Origin: Streptomyces sp. NBC_01304
GTDB lineage: Bacteria > Actinomycetota > Actinomycetes > Streptomycetales > Streptomycetaceae
Direction: 5' to 3'
Assembly: GCF_035975855.1 (NCBI RefSeq)
Contig: NZ_CP109055.1
Span: 8,990,001 to 9,054,000 of the forward strand
Length of the DNA: 64,000 nucleotides
Part shown: positions 29,872 to 38,500 of the stretch, piece after piece
How the letters are laid out: every line of letters begins with the position of its first letter
Position numbering within the stretch: the first letter of the stretch is position 1
The notes under the pieces: model-generated
What the model was told of the DNA's origin: nothing
Seen by the model: only the letters and a program-made list of their open reading frames with translations
The model's database searches: none
Position numbers and translations under genes: made by a program

Positions 29872-30472
29872 CGGCGCCGATGGTGGTGTCCTCGCCGTGC
29901 CCGGTGCGGACGACGGTGTCCGCGGGCAGCGTCAGGAGGCGTCCGCGCACGGACGTCACGAGGGTGGGGCGGTCCGAGAAGGAGCGGCCGGTGGCGCCGG
30001 GGCCGCCGTGGAACAGGGTGTCGCCGGTGCAGACCGTGTTGAGGAAGGGCACATGGAGGGAGCAGCTGCCCCAGGTGTGGCCGGGCGTATGGATCACCTG
30101 GACCTCGATCCCGGCGACGTACAGCCGTTGTCCGTCGGCGAGTTCGCCGTCCGGCTTGCGGTCCGGGTGGACCGCGGTCCACAGCTGCAGATCCTGCGGG
30201 TGCAGCAGGACGGGCGCCCCGGTCAGGGCGGCCAGCTCGGCCGCCGCGCCGATGTGGTCGTCGTGGCCGTGCGTGCACACGATCGCGGTGACCCCGCGGC
30301 CGCCCACGGCCTGATGGATGGCGTGCGCGTCATGCGCCGCATCCACGATCAGCACCTCCTCGTCGTCACCGATCAGCCAGACGTTGTTGTCGACGTCGAA
30401 AGTCTCGCCGTCGAGGCTGAACGTCCCCGAGGTGACGACGCGTTCGATGCGCGCCCGGCCCGCCGTCGTCAC
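29846..30472 (-). CDS. MBL-fold hydrolase, probable S-formylmycothiol hydrolase role
   Basis: Metallo-beta-lactamase-fold protein of 208 residues. The zinc-binding motif is [12 protein letters not shown] (H-x-H-x-D-H), followed by [34 protein letters not shown] and a final RTGHGEDT histidine. This is the glyoxalase II-like layout. The GTG start (30470-30472) overlaps the dehydrogenase stop (GTGA). MBL proteins coupled to S-(hydroxymethyl)mycothiol dehydrogenase are widespread in actinomycetes and are thought to release formate from S-formylmycothiol; that reaction is inferred from context. Confidence 0.85.
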
Positions 30473-31554
30473 AGGACGACCACCGAGCGGAGCACCTGGC
30501 CGTGGTGCATCTTCGTGAACGCCTGCTCCACCTGCTCGAGCGCGATCGTCTCCGAGACGAAGCCGCCGAGGTCGAGGCGGCCGCTCAGGTACTGGTCGAT
30601 GAGGATGGGGAAGTCGCGGGTCGGCAGACAGTCCCCGTACCAGGACGACTTGACGGCGCCGCCGCGCGAGAAGACGTCGATCAGCGGGATCTCGATCTTC
30701 ATCTCGGGGTCAGGAACGCCGACTTGGACCATGATCCCGGCGTGGTCGCGCATGTAGAAGGCCTGCTTGTACGTCTCCGGGCGGCCGACCGCGTCGATCG
30801 CGACGTCGACCCCGAAGCCGCCGGTCAGCTCGCGCACCGCCTCGATCGGGTCGGTGCCGCGCGAGTTGACGGTGTGGGTGGCGCCGAAGCGCTCGGCGCC
30901 CGCCAGCTTGGCGTTGTCGATGTCGATGGCGATGACCCGGCGGGCGCCGGCGAGGGAGGCTCCCGCGATCGCGGCGTTGCCGACGCCGCCGCAGCCGATG
31001 ACGGCGACCGTGTCGCCGCGGGAGACCCCGCCGGTGTTCACCGCCGCGCCGTAGCCGGCCATCACGCCACAGCCGATGAGGCCGGCCGCCTCGGGGCGGG
31101 CCGCCGGGTCGACCTTCACGGCCTGGCCGGCCGCGACCAGGGTCTTCTCGGCGAAGGCGCCGATGCCGAGGGCGGGGGAGAGCGGGGTGCCGTCCAGGAG
31201 GGTCATGGGCTGGGTGGCGTTGAGCGAGTCGAAGCAGTACCAGGGGCGGCCGCGGCGACACGAACGACAGCGACCGCAGGGGGCGCGCCAGGCGAGCACC
31301 ACGTAGTCGCCGGGTGCGAGGTCGGTGACTCCCTCGCCGACGGCCGCGATCGTGCCGGCCGCCTCATGGCCGAGCAGGAACGGGAACTCGTCGTTGATCG
31401 CGCCCTCGCGGTAGTGCAGATCGGTGTGGCAGACCCCGCAGGCCTGCACGTCCACCAGGACCTCGCCGGGGCCCGGGTCGGGGACGACGATCGTCTGCAC
31501 CTCGACCGGCGCACCCTTCTTGGCCGCTACGACACCGCGGACCTCGTACGACAC
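30469..31554 (-). CDS. S-(hydroxymethyl)mycothiol dehydrogenase
   Basis: Zinc-dependent class III-type alcohol dehydrogenase of 361 residues, the mycothiol counterpart of glutathione-dependent formaldehyde dehydrogenase. It oxidises the mycothiol-formaldehyde adduct with NAD+. Features: catalytic zinc ligands in [11 protein letters not shown] and GHEAAG, structural zinc cysteines in [15 protein letters not shown], the NAD fold [16 protein letters not shown], and the C-terminal [14 protein letters not shown] segment characteristic of this group. The GTG start (31552-31554) after GGGGGTGGG gives the family's usual length. It heads the five-gene betaine operon and would detoxify formaldehyde from the three demethylations. 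Confidence 0.93.
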   Translation of the reverse strand: MSYEVRGVVAAKKGAPVEVQTIVVPDPGPGEVLVDVQACGVCHTDLHYREGAINDEFPFLLGHEAAGTIAAVGEGVTDLAPGDYVVLAWRAPCGRCRSCRRGRPWYCFDSLNATQPMTLLDGTPLSPALGIGAFAEKTLVAAGQAVKVDPAARPEAAGLIGCGVMAGYGAAVNTGGVSRGDTVAVIGCGGVGNAAIAGASLAGARRVIAIDIDNAKLAGAERFGATHTVNSRGTDPIEAVRELTGGFGVDVAIDAVGRPETYKQAFYMRDHAGIMVQVGVPDPEMKIEIPLIDVFSRGGAVKSSWYGDCLPTRDFPILIDQYLSGRLDLGGFVSETIALEQVEQAFTKMHHGQVLRSVVVL

Positions 31555-31577
31555 AATGCCCACCCCCTTCGAGAATG

Positions 31578-31679
31578 GCGAACCTACGGACGCTGCGAGC
31601 CTACGGCCGTCGGGCACCTACGGGTGCGGCGAACCATCGGGTGCTGCGAACCATCGGGTGTTGCGAACCATCGGGTGTT
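31578..31679. repeat. six tandem 17-bp repeats upstream of the dehydrogenase
   Basis: Six head-to-tail units of exactly 17 bp. The most regular are GCGAACCATCGGGTGCT (31629-31645) and GCGAACCATCGGGTGTT (31646-31662 and 31663-31679). The three nearer the gene are more diverged (for example GCGAACCTACGGACGCT at 31578-31594). Unit boundaries create GTTGCGAAC, close to palindromic. They lie 24-125 bp before the start codon, downstream of the putative promoter. Confidence 0.85.
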
Positions 31680-31712
31680 GCGCACTACACGCCGTGTTGC
31701 GCGATGAGAGAC

Positions 31713-31742
31713 ATAGTGGGAACGGCGGTGCCAGGCCGTCAA
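31713..31742 (-). promoter_or_regulatory. putative promoter of the betaine/formaldehyde operon
   Basis: On the minus strand TTGACG (31737-31742) is followed after 18 bp by CACTAT (31713-31718). Transcription would start near 31706, placing the six 17-bp repeats inside the 5' untranslated leader of about 150 nt. The -35 is good and the -10 moderate. Confidence 0.4.
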
Positions 31743-31866
31743 GAGGCCGTCGGGGACGCCGGGTTAAGCCTGGGTAAAAGGCGCACCGCCCTGGCCGGAA
31801 TCCGTCCATCCGGTGCTCCGCCGGAACGTGCCCGGCGTCGTGCGTCCCCGCGTCCTCGACGATCCG

Positions 31867-32661
31867 TCAGAATCCGTACCCCATCCGCCGCGAGAGGTCC
31901 CCGGCGACCACCACCGCCCGCTCGGACAGCTGGTCGAGCCGGTCCTCGGTCAGCCGGTACACCGGCCCCGAGACGCTGATGGCCCCGATGACCTTGCCGT
32001 CGTGCGCCCGCACCGGCGCCGCCACGGCCGTCAGGCCCACCTCCAACTCCTCTCTGGCCTGGGCGTATCCGAGCTCCGTGACAGACTTCAGCTCGGTGCG
32101 CAGGGCCGCGGAGCCGGTCACCGTGTGCTCGGTGAAGCGGGGCAGGCTGCGCGCGAGCAGGCCCTCGCGCAGGGTGGTCGGCAGATGGGCGAGCAGGACC
32201 TTGCCGCTGGAGGTGGCGTGCAGCGGGGTGCGCCGGCCCAGCCAGTTCTGCGCGGTGACGGCGGACGGCCCGCGCGCCTGCATGATGTTGACCGCGGCAT
32301 CGTCGTCCAGGACCGCGATGTTCACCGTCTCGCCCAGCTCGTCGGCGAGCTCCCGGCAGACCGGGGCACCCTCCTGGGATATGTCCAGGCGCACCGCGGC
32401 CGCCCCGGCCAGACGCAGAACTCCCGCGCCCAGAAAGTACTTTCCGCGATCCTGGGCCTGCCCCACCAGGCCGCGGTTCTCCAGCACGCCGAGCAGCCGG
32501 AACGCCGTCGAGCGGTGCACCTCCAGCGCGTCGGCGATCTCCGTGACGCCCGCTTCGCCCAGCTCGGCGAGGATTTCGAGGACGCTCACCGCGCGGTCCA
32601 CGGACTGTACGGAGCTGCCGTTGTTGCGGGTGTTGCCGTTGCTGTCGCTCTTGCCAGTCAT
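31867..32661 (-). CDS. IclR-family transcriptional regulator
   Basis: Regulator of 264 residues. The winged helix near residues 18-80 includes SVDRAVSVLEILAELGEAGV and HRSTAFRLLGVLENRGLV. The C-terminal IclR effector domain has RRTPLHATSSGKVLLAHL, GLTAVAAPVRAHDGKVIGA and ISVSGPVYRL. It lies between the two arms of the putative betaine pathway, upstream of the dehydrogenase operon on the same strand and divergent from the ferredoxin gene. Both flanking control regions hold GTTGCG-type motifs, so it probably regulates both arms. Effector unknown. Confidence 0.9.
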   Translation of the reverse strand: MTGKSDSNGNTRNNGSSVQSVDRAVSVLEILAELGEAGVTEIADALEVHRSTAFRLLGVLENRGLVGQAQDRGKYFLGAGVLRLAGAAAVRLDISQEGAPVCRELADELGETVNIAVLDDDAAVNIMQARGPSAVTAQNWLGRRTPLHATSSGKVLLAHLPTTLREGLLARSLPRFTEHTVTGSAALRTELKSVTELGYAQAREELEVGLTAVAAPVRAHDGKVIGAISVSGPVYRLTEDRLDQLSERAVVVAGDLSRRMGYGF

Positions 32662-32745
32662 AGGTCAGTTCCCACCGCCTCAGGGGCCGGTCCGGGACGC
32701 ATTGCCGGGAAGCGCTTGACGCGGCTCGCCTCCCGCCCGGATTCT

Positions 32746-32781
32746 GTTGCGTACAGCGCGCGTTGACGCGTCATACGCAAC
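32746..32781. promoter_or_regulatory. inverted repeat, candidate IclR operator
   Basis: GTTGCGTA at 32746-32753 and TACGCAAC at 32774-32781 are a perfect 8-bp inverted repeat with 20 bp between, in the divergent IclR/ferredoxin region. The same GTTGCG core recurs as GTTGCGCAC (31677) and GTTGCGCGA (31696) upstream of the dehydrogenase operon and at the 17-bp repeat junctions. Confidence 0.45.
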
Positions 32782-32804
32782 ACGATGTTACCGAACGGTC
32801 GTGC

Positions 32805-32873
32805 ATCCCGTCCTTTCGTGAATCCCGTACTGACACTGTCGTGATCCCGTACTGACACATCCCGTTCTGACAC
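32805..32873 (+). repeat. ATCCCG-type direct repeats before the ferredoxin gene
   Basis: ATCCCGTACTGACAC occurs at 32822-32836 and 32844-32858, and ATCCCGTTCTGACAC at 32859-32873. A shorter relative starts at 32805. The last unit ends 10 bp before the GTG start, so the array covers the promoter-to-ribosome-site stretch. Confidence 0.8.
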
Positions 32874-32883
32874 AGGGGGGCCT

Positions 32884-33204
32884 GTGATACCCGTCTGCCG
32901 TCTTGAAGACCTCCCCGAAGGCGAATCCGTCCGCCTCGACACCGCACCGCCGATCGCCGTGTTCAACGCCGACGGCGAGCTGTACGCCATCGACGACACC
33001 TGCACCCATCAGGACGCCTCGCTGTCCGAAGGCTGGCTGGAGGACTGTCAGGTCGAATGCCCGCTGCACGCCGCCTCATTCGACCTTCGCACGGGGCAGC
33101 CGACCTGCCTGCCCGCCCGCCGGCCCGTACGCACCCACCAGGTGGCCGTGATCGACGGCATGATCTGCGTCCGCCCGGCCGCCGAGGAGGGCAGCGCCGC
33201 ATGA
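32884..33204 (+). CDS. Rieske-type 2Fe-2S ferredoxin
   Basis: Small electron carrier of 106 residues. The cluster ligands are CTHQDASL and CPLHAASF (C-x-H, 17 residues, C-x2-H), as in biphenyl-dioxygenase-type ferredoxins. The GTG start follows AGGGGGG. Its stop overlaps the reductase start (ATGA), so the two are made together. With the reductase it would supply electrons to the Rieske oxygenase encoded at the far end of the divergent operon. Confidence 0.92.
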   Translation: MIPVCRLEDLPEGESVRLDTAPPIAVFNADGELYAIDDTCTHQDASLSEGWLEDCQVECPLHAASFDLRTGQPTCLPARRPVRTHQVAVIDGMICVRPAAEEGSAA

Positions 33205-34394
33205 GAACGGTCACCGTGGTGGGCGCCTCGCTCGCGGGCCTGTACGCGGTGCGGGCCCTGCGCGCGCAGGGGTTCGACGGCCGGCTCGTCGTGATCGGCG
33301 CGGAGGGCCGGCTGCCGTACGACCGTCCGCCGCTGTCGAAGAGCTACCTCACGGGCCCGCCCGACGAGGAACAGGTGGCCCTGTGCGACCCGGAGGAGCT
33401 CGCCGACCTCGCTGCCGAGTGGCTTCTCGGCGTCCCCGCCCGCGGTCTGGACGCCCGCGCGCGGGACGTCGTCCTGGCCGACGGGCGTACCGTCCACACG
33501 GACGGCGTGGTCATCGCCACCGGGGCCCGTGCCCGGCCGCTGCCGGGCCCGCCCCTCGGCGGCGTACACCTGCTGCGCACGCTCGACGACGCCCGCGCCC
33601 TGCGGGACCGACTGCATGAAGGCGCCCGCCGGATCGTGGTGATCGGCGGCGGCTTCATCGGGGCCGAGACCGCCTCCTCGTGCGCCGCGCTCGGCCATGA
33701 GGTGACCGTGGTCGAGGCGGCGCGGCTGCCGCTGCTGCCCCAACTGGGCCCCGACATGGCCGAGTTCTGCGCCGGGCTGCACGAGCGGCGTGGGGTCCGC
33801 CTGCGCTGCGGCACCGGCGTGGCGGCGCTGCACGGCCCGCGCGAGGTCACTTCCGTGGAACTCGCGGACGGGGCCCGGCTGCCCGCCGACCTGGTCGTCG
33901 TGGGCATCGGGGCCGCGCCGAACACGGCCTGGCTGCAGGACTCCCCGCTCGCCGCACCGGACCTGGACCGGGGCGTCGCCTGCGATGCGGGCTGTGTCAC
34001 CGCACTGGCGAACGTCGTCGCCGTCGGCGATGTGGCGAGGGTCGGCGGGGAGCGTGCCGAGCACTGGACCAGCGCCACCGAGCAGCCCGCCGTGGCCGTA
34101 CGCAACCTCCTGGCCGGCCGTACCGTCGAGGCCGTGCGTGGTGTGCCGTACTTCTGGTCGGACCAGTACGGAGCCCGCATCCAGTTCGCGGGCCGCCGCC
34201 GACCCGGCGACGGCGTCCGCATCGCCGAGGGCTCCCCGGCCGAGGGCAGCCTCCTCGCCCGCTATGAGCGCGCGGGCCGTACGACCGCGGTGCTCGCGGT
34301 GGACCGGCCCCGGCCCTTCATGCGCGTACGCAGGGAACTGCGGGCGGGGGAGGCGGACATGGGGGTGTCGCAGGCGGCAGCCGCAAGCCTGTGA
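33201..34394 (+). CDS. FAD-dependent ferredoxin reductase
   Basis: NAD(P)H:ferredoxin reductase of 397 residues, similar to the reductases of Rieske dioxygenase systems. The N-terminal FAD fold is VTVVGASLAGLYAVRALRAQ, then LPYDRPPLSKSYLTG, the NADH-binding fold IVVIGGGFIGAETASSCAAL, and the second FAD motif VVAVGDVARV. PYFWSDQYGARIQFAG is the C-terminal reductase domain. ATG 33201 overlaps the ferredoxin stop. Partner enzyme inferred: the Rieske oxygenase of the same locus. Confidence 0.92.
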   Translation: MRTVTVVGASLAGLYAVRALRAQGFDGRLVVIGAEGRLPYDRPPLSKSYLTGPPDEEQVALCDPEELADLAAEWLLGVPARGLDARARDVVLADGRTVHTDGVVIATGARARPLPGPPLGGVHLLRTLDDARALRDRLHEGARRIVVIGGGFIGAETASSCAALGHEVTVVEAARLPLLPQLGPDMAEFCAGLHERRGVRLRCGTGVAALHGPREVTSVELADGARLPADLVVVGIGAAPNTAWLQDSPLAAPDLDRGVACDAGCVTALANVVAVGDVARVGGERAEHWTSATEQPAVAVRNLLAGRTVEAVRGVPYFWSDQYGARIQFAGRRRPGDGVRIAEGSPAEGSLLARYERAGRTTAVLAVDRPRPFMRVRRELRAGEADMGVSQAAAASL

Positions 34395-34440
34395 CCGGAC
34401 CCCGATCGGGCCCGTGATCGGGCCAGTGATCAGGCTTGCG
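34382..34440. terminator. bidirectional terminator made from two gene ends
   Basis: CGCAAGCCTG at 34382-34391 pairs perfectly with 34431-34440. An inner GATCGGGCC-rich stem lies between. The arms include the last codons of the reductase and of the convergent membrane protein, whose stops lie just inside the arms. Confidence 0.5.
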
Positions 34441-34876
34441 AAAGGTGCCCGCCGGGAGCTGGCCGCGCCCGAGCCGTGGCCCGGGCCGCGCGGCGGGCCC
34501 TGCGGCGCTCCTTGCGGAGCCCGCGCGCCGTGCTGCTCGGCATCGACACCACGCCGTGCCGTTGGTTCCACACCTGCCGGGTGACCCACACGTCGAGCAC
34601 GCCCCAGGTGGCCACGACCGTGCTGGCCACGCTGCTGAGGACCATGGGGAAGGCGAGCCACGACCCGGCCAGGGTGGACAGGAACGCCACCATCGCCTGG
34701 ATCATGGTCAGCGCCACGATGATCACCGCTCGGACCGCGGCCGTACGCACCGGGTCGGGCAGCCGCCGCCGAAGAGCGGGTTCCTCGACCCACAACTGCC
34801 GCTCCCGGTCCCGTGGCTCCGCCGCGGGACCTCGCTGCCCCACTGACGGCACATGCTGCTCTGCCGACACCATCAC
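34430..34876 (-). CDS. small hydrophobic membrane protein
   Basis: About 148 residues with an N-terminal charged region and two closely spaced hydrophobic segments, AVIIVALTMIQAMVAFLSTL and WLAFPMVLSSVASTVVATWG. A strongly basic Arg/Ala-rich tail (RKERRRARRAARATARAR) follows. The start is a GTG at 34876, seven bases after GGGGAG; ATG 34873 is the next codon. No family recognised. It is convergent with the reductase and divergent from the conservon, with no obvious functional link. Confidence 0.65.
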   Translation of the reverse strand: MMVSAEQHVPSVGQRGPAAEPRDRERQLWVEEPALRRRLPDPVRTAAVRAVIIVALTMIQAMVAFLSTLAGSWLAFPMVLSSVASTVVATWGVLDVWVTRQVWNQRHGVVSMPSSTARGLRKERRRARRAARATARARPAPGGHLSQA

Positions 34877-35476
34877 CAAGTCACTCCCCGCCGCCTCACA
34901 GCCGACCGCCCCCGGTGCGCTCGCGCCCGACTCCTCAGTGACTGCCCGGCTTGCGCCGGTTTATTCCCCGCTCAACTGCGCCCAACTGCCATACCGGCCG
35001 ACAACTGCCGTACTGGCAGGACGAATGGAGCGACCGAAAGATTCCCGGCGACCCAAGGGTGCGGGTGGGATTCCGGCCGTAAGTACGCACGTGCACGCAC
35101 CTGCACACGCCTGCGCGCGCCCGCACGCATCGGCCCGCGCCCATTCGCCGGATTCGCCGCAAGAGGGCCTGTATTCACCCTCCATTGCCCCCTTCGGATT
35201 CCCCGAAGAGGCCTGATCTCCCACATCGTGCGCCCGTATCGACGAATTCCGGCCAACTGGACCCGCCGCATGGCGAGATGGCGCTCCGTGGCCTGTGCCA
35301 CATACGAGGCGGCAATCTCCGATTAAGAGGGGACAACTCATGACGAGCCTTGCATGCTTCGGCCGAAAAGTGACCGGAGATGACCGGACGTGCCTTCGAG
35401 TTGCTCATGTGGCAGTAGTAGGCTCACGCCGTTTATTGACGTACCCCCGGTCACGGGGGGTGAGCTGGGGGAGGCC
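34877..35476. other. 600-bp intergenic region before the conservon
   Basis: No conventional gene is convincing here. Contents: CAACTGC repeated three times around 34973-35007, an alternating purine-pyrimidine run rich in GCACG/GCGC (about 35088-35131), a possible 68-codon upstream frame (35340-35546), and an inverted repeat with ACCCCCG and CGGGGGGT arms (35443-35461) just before the kinase start. Promoters for the conservon should lie in this stretch. Confidence 0.4.
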
Positions 35477-35546
35477 ATGCGCTTTCGCGGGAAGTCCATC
35501 CGCCGGAAGATCGTGGCGTTGCTCCTGGTGCCGCTGCTTTCCCTGA
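35340..35546 (+). CDS. possible small upstream ORF overlapping the kinase start
   Basis: A 68-codon frame with an excellent ribosome site (GAGGGG, seven bases, ATG) and one TTA codon, overlapping the first 70 bp of the sensor-kinase gene in another frame. Its protein is Arg/Cys-rich and unlike any family, and codon usage is poor after the overlap, so it may act only as a translated leader or be spurious. A TTA codon would make it dependent on the bldA tRNA. Confidence 0.25.
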   Translation: MTSLACFGRKVTGDDRTCLRVAHVAVVGSRRLLTYPRSRGVSWGRPCAFAGSPSAGRSWRCSWCRCFP

Positions 35547-38500
35547 CCGCCATTTGGGGCGTTGCCACCGCCTTCACCTGGCGCGAGGCGGACCAATTGC
35601 TCGACGTGTCCTTCATCGTCGAAGAGGTCGGCTATCCGATCGAGGACCTGGTCCGGCTCATTCAGGAGGAACGCCGCCAGAGCGTCACCTACCTGGCCGA
35701 CCCACGCGCCTCCGACGTACCCGACAAACTCCGCACCCAGCGCGCCGCCACCGATGAACTGGTGGACCACATCCGCGCCAATGCCGAAGACCCGGACGTC
35801 CGGGACGAGTTGACCGGTGACTCGGCGGCCAAGCTCGACTCGATCATCGAAGGGCTCGGCGAGGTCGATTCGCTGCGCCAGTCGGTCGATGCGGGCCCCA
35901 AGGCGATCACGGCCGCGCGGACCCTGGACCACTACAGCGACCTGATCGACCCCTGCTACAGCTTCCTGCTGACCCTGCACGGCCTGGACGACGTGGAGAT
36001 GGACAAGCAGGGCCGCGCCCTGGTCGGCCTCGCCCGCGCCCGCGAGCTGCTCTCCCGCGAGGACGCGCTGGTCGGCGCCGCCCTGGTGTCCGACAACTTC
36101 GACATCGAGCAACTGCGGCTCGCCTCCGCCCTCGTGGCCCAGCGCCAGCTCCGCGTCGACATCAGCCTCGAAGTCCTGCCGACGGACGAGCGCGACCGCT
36201 ACCAGCGCTATCTGCGCAGCCCCGCCACCACCCCGCTGCTCCAGGCCGAGGAGAGAGTCCTGGAGTCCGAGCCGGGCAAGCCGCGCGGCATCACCCCGGC
36301 ACGCTGGGACAAGGCGGCGACCGATGTCCTGGACGACCTCGCCGAACTCAGCACAGCCGCGGGCGACCGCTATCAGGATCGGGTCCAGCCGCACGCCATC
36401 GGCGTCCTCCTCAAGGCGGCCGGAGCGGGCATCCTCGGCCTGTTCGCCCTGCTCTTCTCGCTGGGTCTGTCGGTACGCATCGGACGCGGCCTGGTCCGTG
36501 ACCTGACCCGGCTGCGCAAGGACGCCCACGAGGTCTCCGGGGTCCGGCTGCCCAGCGTGATGCGCCGCCTCGCGGCCGGCGAGCAGGTCGACGTCGAGAC
36601 CGAGGCACCCCGCCTCGAGTACGACAAGGACGAGATGGGCCAGGTCGGCCAGGCCCTCAACACCCTGCAACGGGCCGCCGTCGAGGCCGCCGTGAAGCAG
36701 GCCGGCATGCGGCGCGGCGTCTCCGAGGTCTTCGTCAACCTCGCCCGGCGCAGCCAGGTCCTGCTGCACAAGCAGCTCACGCTCCTCGACACCATGGAGC
36801 GCCGCACCGAGGACACCGAGGAGCTCGCGGACCTGTTCCGCCTGGACCACCTCACCACCCGCATGCGGCGGCACGCGGAGGGCCTGGTGATCCTCTCCGG
36901 CGCCTCCCCGTCCCGGCAGTGGCGCAAGCCCGTCCAGCTGATGGACGTCGTACGGGCCGCGGTCGCCGAGGTCGAGGACTACGAGCGCATCGAGGTCCGC
37001 CGGCTGCCCCGCATCGCCGTCACCGGGCCCGCCGTCGCCGACCTCACCCACCTCGCGGCCGAACTCCTGGAGAACGCCACGGTGTTCTCGCCCCCGCACA
37101 CCGCGGTGCAGGTGCACGGCGAGCGGGTCGCCAACGGCTTCACCCTGGAGATCCACGACCGGGGCCTCGGCATGACGGCGGAGGCGCTGCTCGACGCCAA
37201 TCTGCGGCTCGCGGAGACGCCCGAGTTCGAGCTGTCCGACACCGACCGGCTCGGCTTGTTCGTGGTCAGCCGGCTGGCCCAGCGGCAGAACGTCCGGGTC
37301 TCCCTGCAGCCGTCGCCGTACGGCGGTACCACCGCGGTCGTCTTCATCCCCGACGCCCTGCTCACCGAGGCCCCGGACACGGACGGCGCGGGCCTGCGGC
37401 TCGACGGCGTCGTCGACCCGCGCGGGCGCGAGGTGGCGGGCGAGAAGGCGGCGCAGCTGTCGCAGGTGCCGGTCGCCCTGCCGGGGCTTGCGGCGTCCGT
37501 CCTGGACGGGCCGGTCGAGCTGGAGGCGCCGGTCACCACGGGGCGCGGCGTGAGCAGGCTCGCCGGACTGGACGATCTGGGCGACCTCGACGACGCCGAC
37601 AGCGAGCGCGGCGGCCTGTTCCGACCGCGCCGGCACATGCCCGAGGGCACCGGACCGCGCGGCGAGCACCAGCAGGCCCGCGACGCGGTCGGGGCGGAGG
37701 GTGAGTCGGCCCGGCCGGATCGCGCCGGACGGCTGGAGCCGTTGGGGCGCCCCGGAGGTCCCGTACGTTCCGTCGGCACGGGGCCGGAGCCGGGCGGCGC
37801 CGGCAGCGGCTCCGGACCGGTGCCGCTGCCCCGCCGCAGCCGGACGCCCAAGCTCGTGAGCTCGCACGGCAGGCCCGTACCGCAGACCCGGCCCCGCCCG
37901 GCAGCCGAGCCCGGCGAGCCCGCGCCCGGCCGCTCGCCCGCCTCGGAAGCCGGGCCCGCCGTGGACCCCGTACCGACCTCGCAGGCCGCCACCACGGCGG
38001 ACTTCACGCGGGGCGACTCGCCGGACCGGACGGCCGCTGCGGCGGATCGCGGCATCGACGTGCCGACCGCGAACCTGCCCCGCCGGGTCCGCCAGGCCAG
38101 CCTGGCCCCGCAGTTGAAGGACGCGCAGGAGCGCGAGCCGGTGCGCGCGCAGGCTCCCGAGGAGCGTGACGCGGACGAGGTGCGCAGCCGGATGGCCTCG
38201 CTGCAGCGCGGCTGGCAGCGCGGTCGCAGGGACAACGGCGAGACCTCGCCGTCGACGGACACGGCCACCGCCTCGGCGGACATGGGCCTGGCCGACACGA
38301 GCCTGGCGGGCACGGGCCCGGCGGACACAGACCTGGCCGACACGGGCCCGGCGGACACGCTCCCGCATGCCGCTCCCGCACCGGAGGCCCCGCCCGCTTC
38401 CGACGGCCCCTTCGCGAGCCCTGCTCCCGACGCCACCACAGCAGATTCCGACGCCACCGACCCTGGCGCCGCCCCGGCCGAAACCGCAGACGCCGAAGCA

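Noticed and set aside
31578..31679. Tandem repeats considered as a CRISPR array
   Set aside because: Units are 17 bp head to tail with no spacers, and no cas genes are present.
35405..38368. 987-codon frame opposite the conservon kinase
   Set aside because: Shadow; the kinase frame has membrane helices and an HATPase domain.
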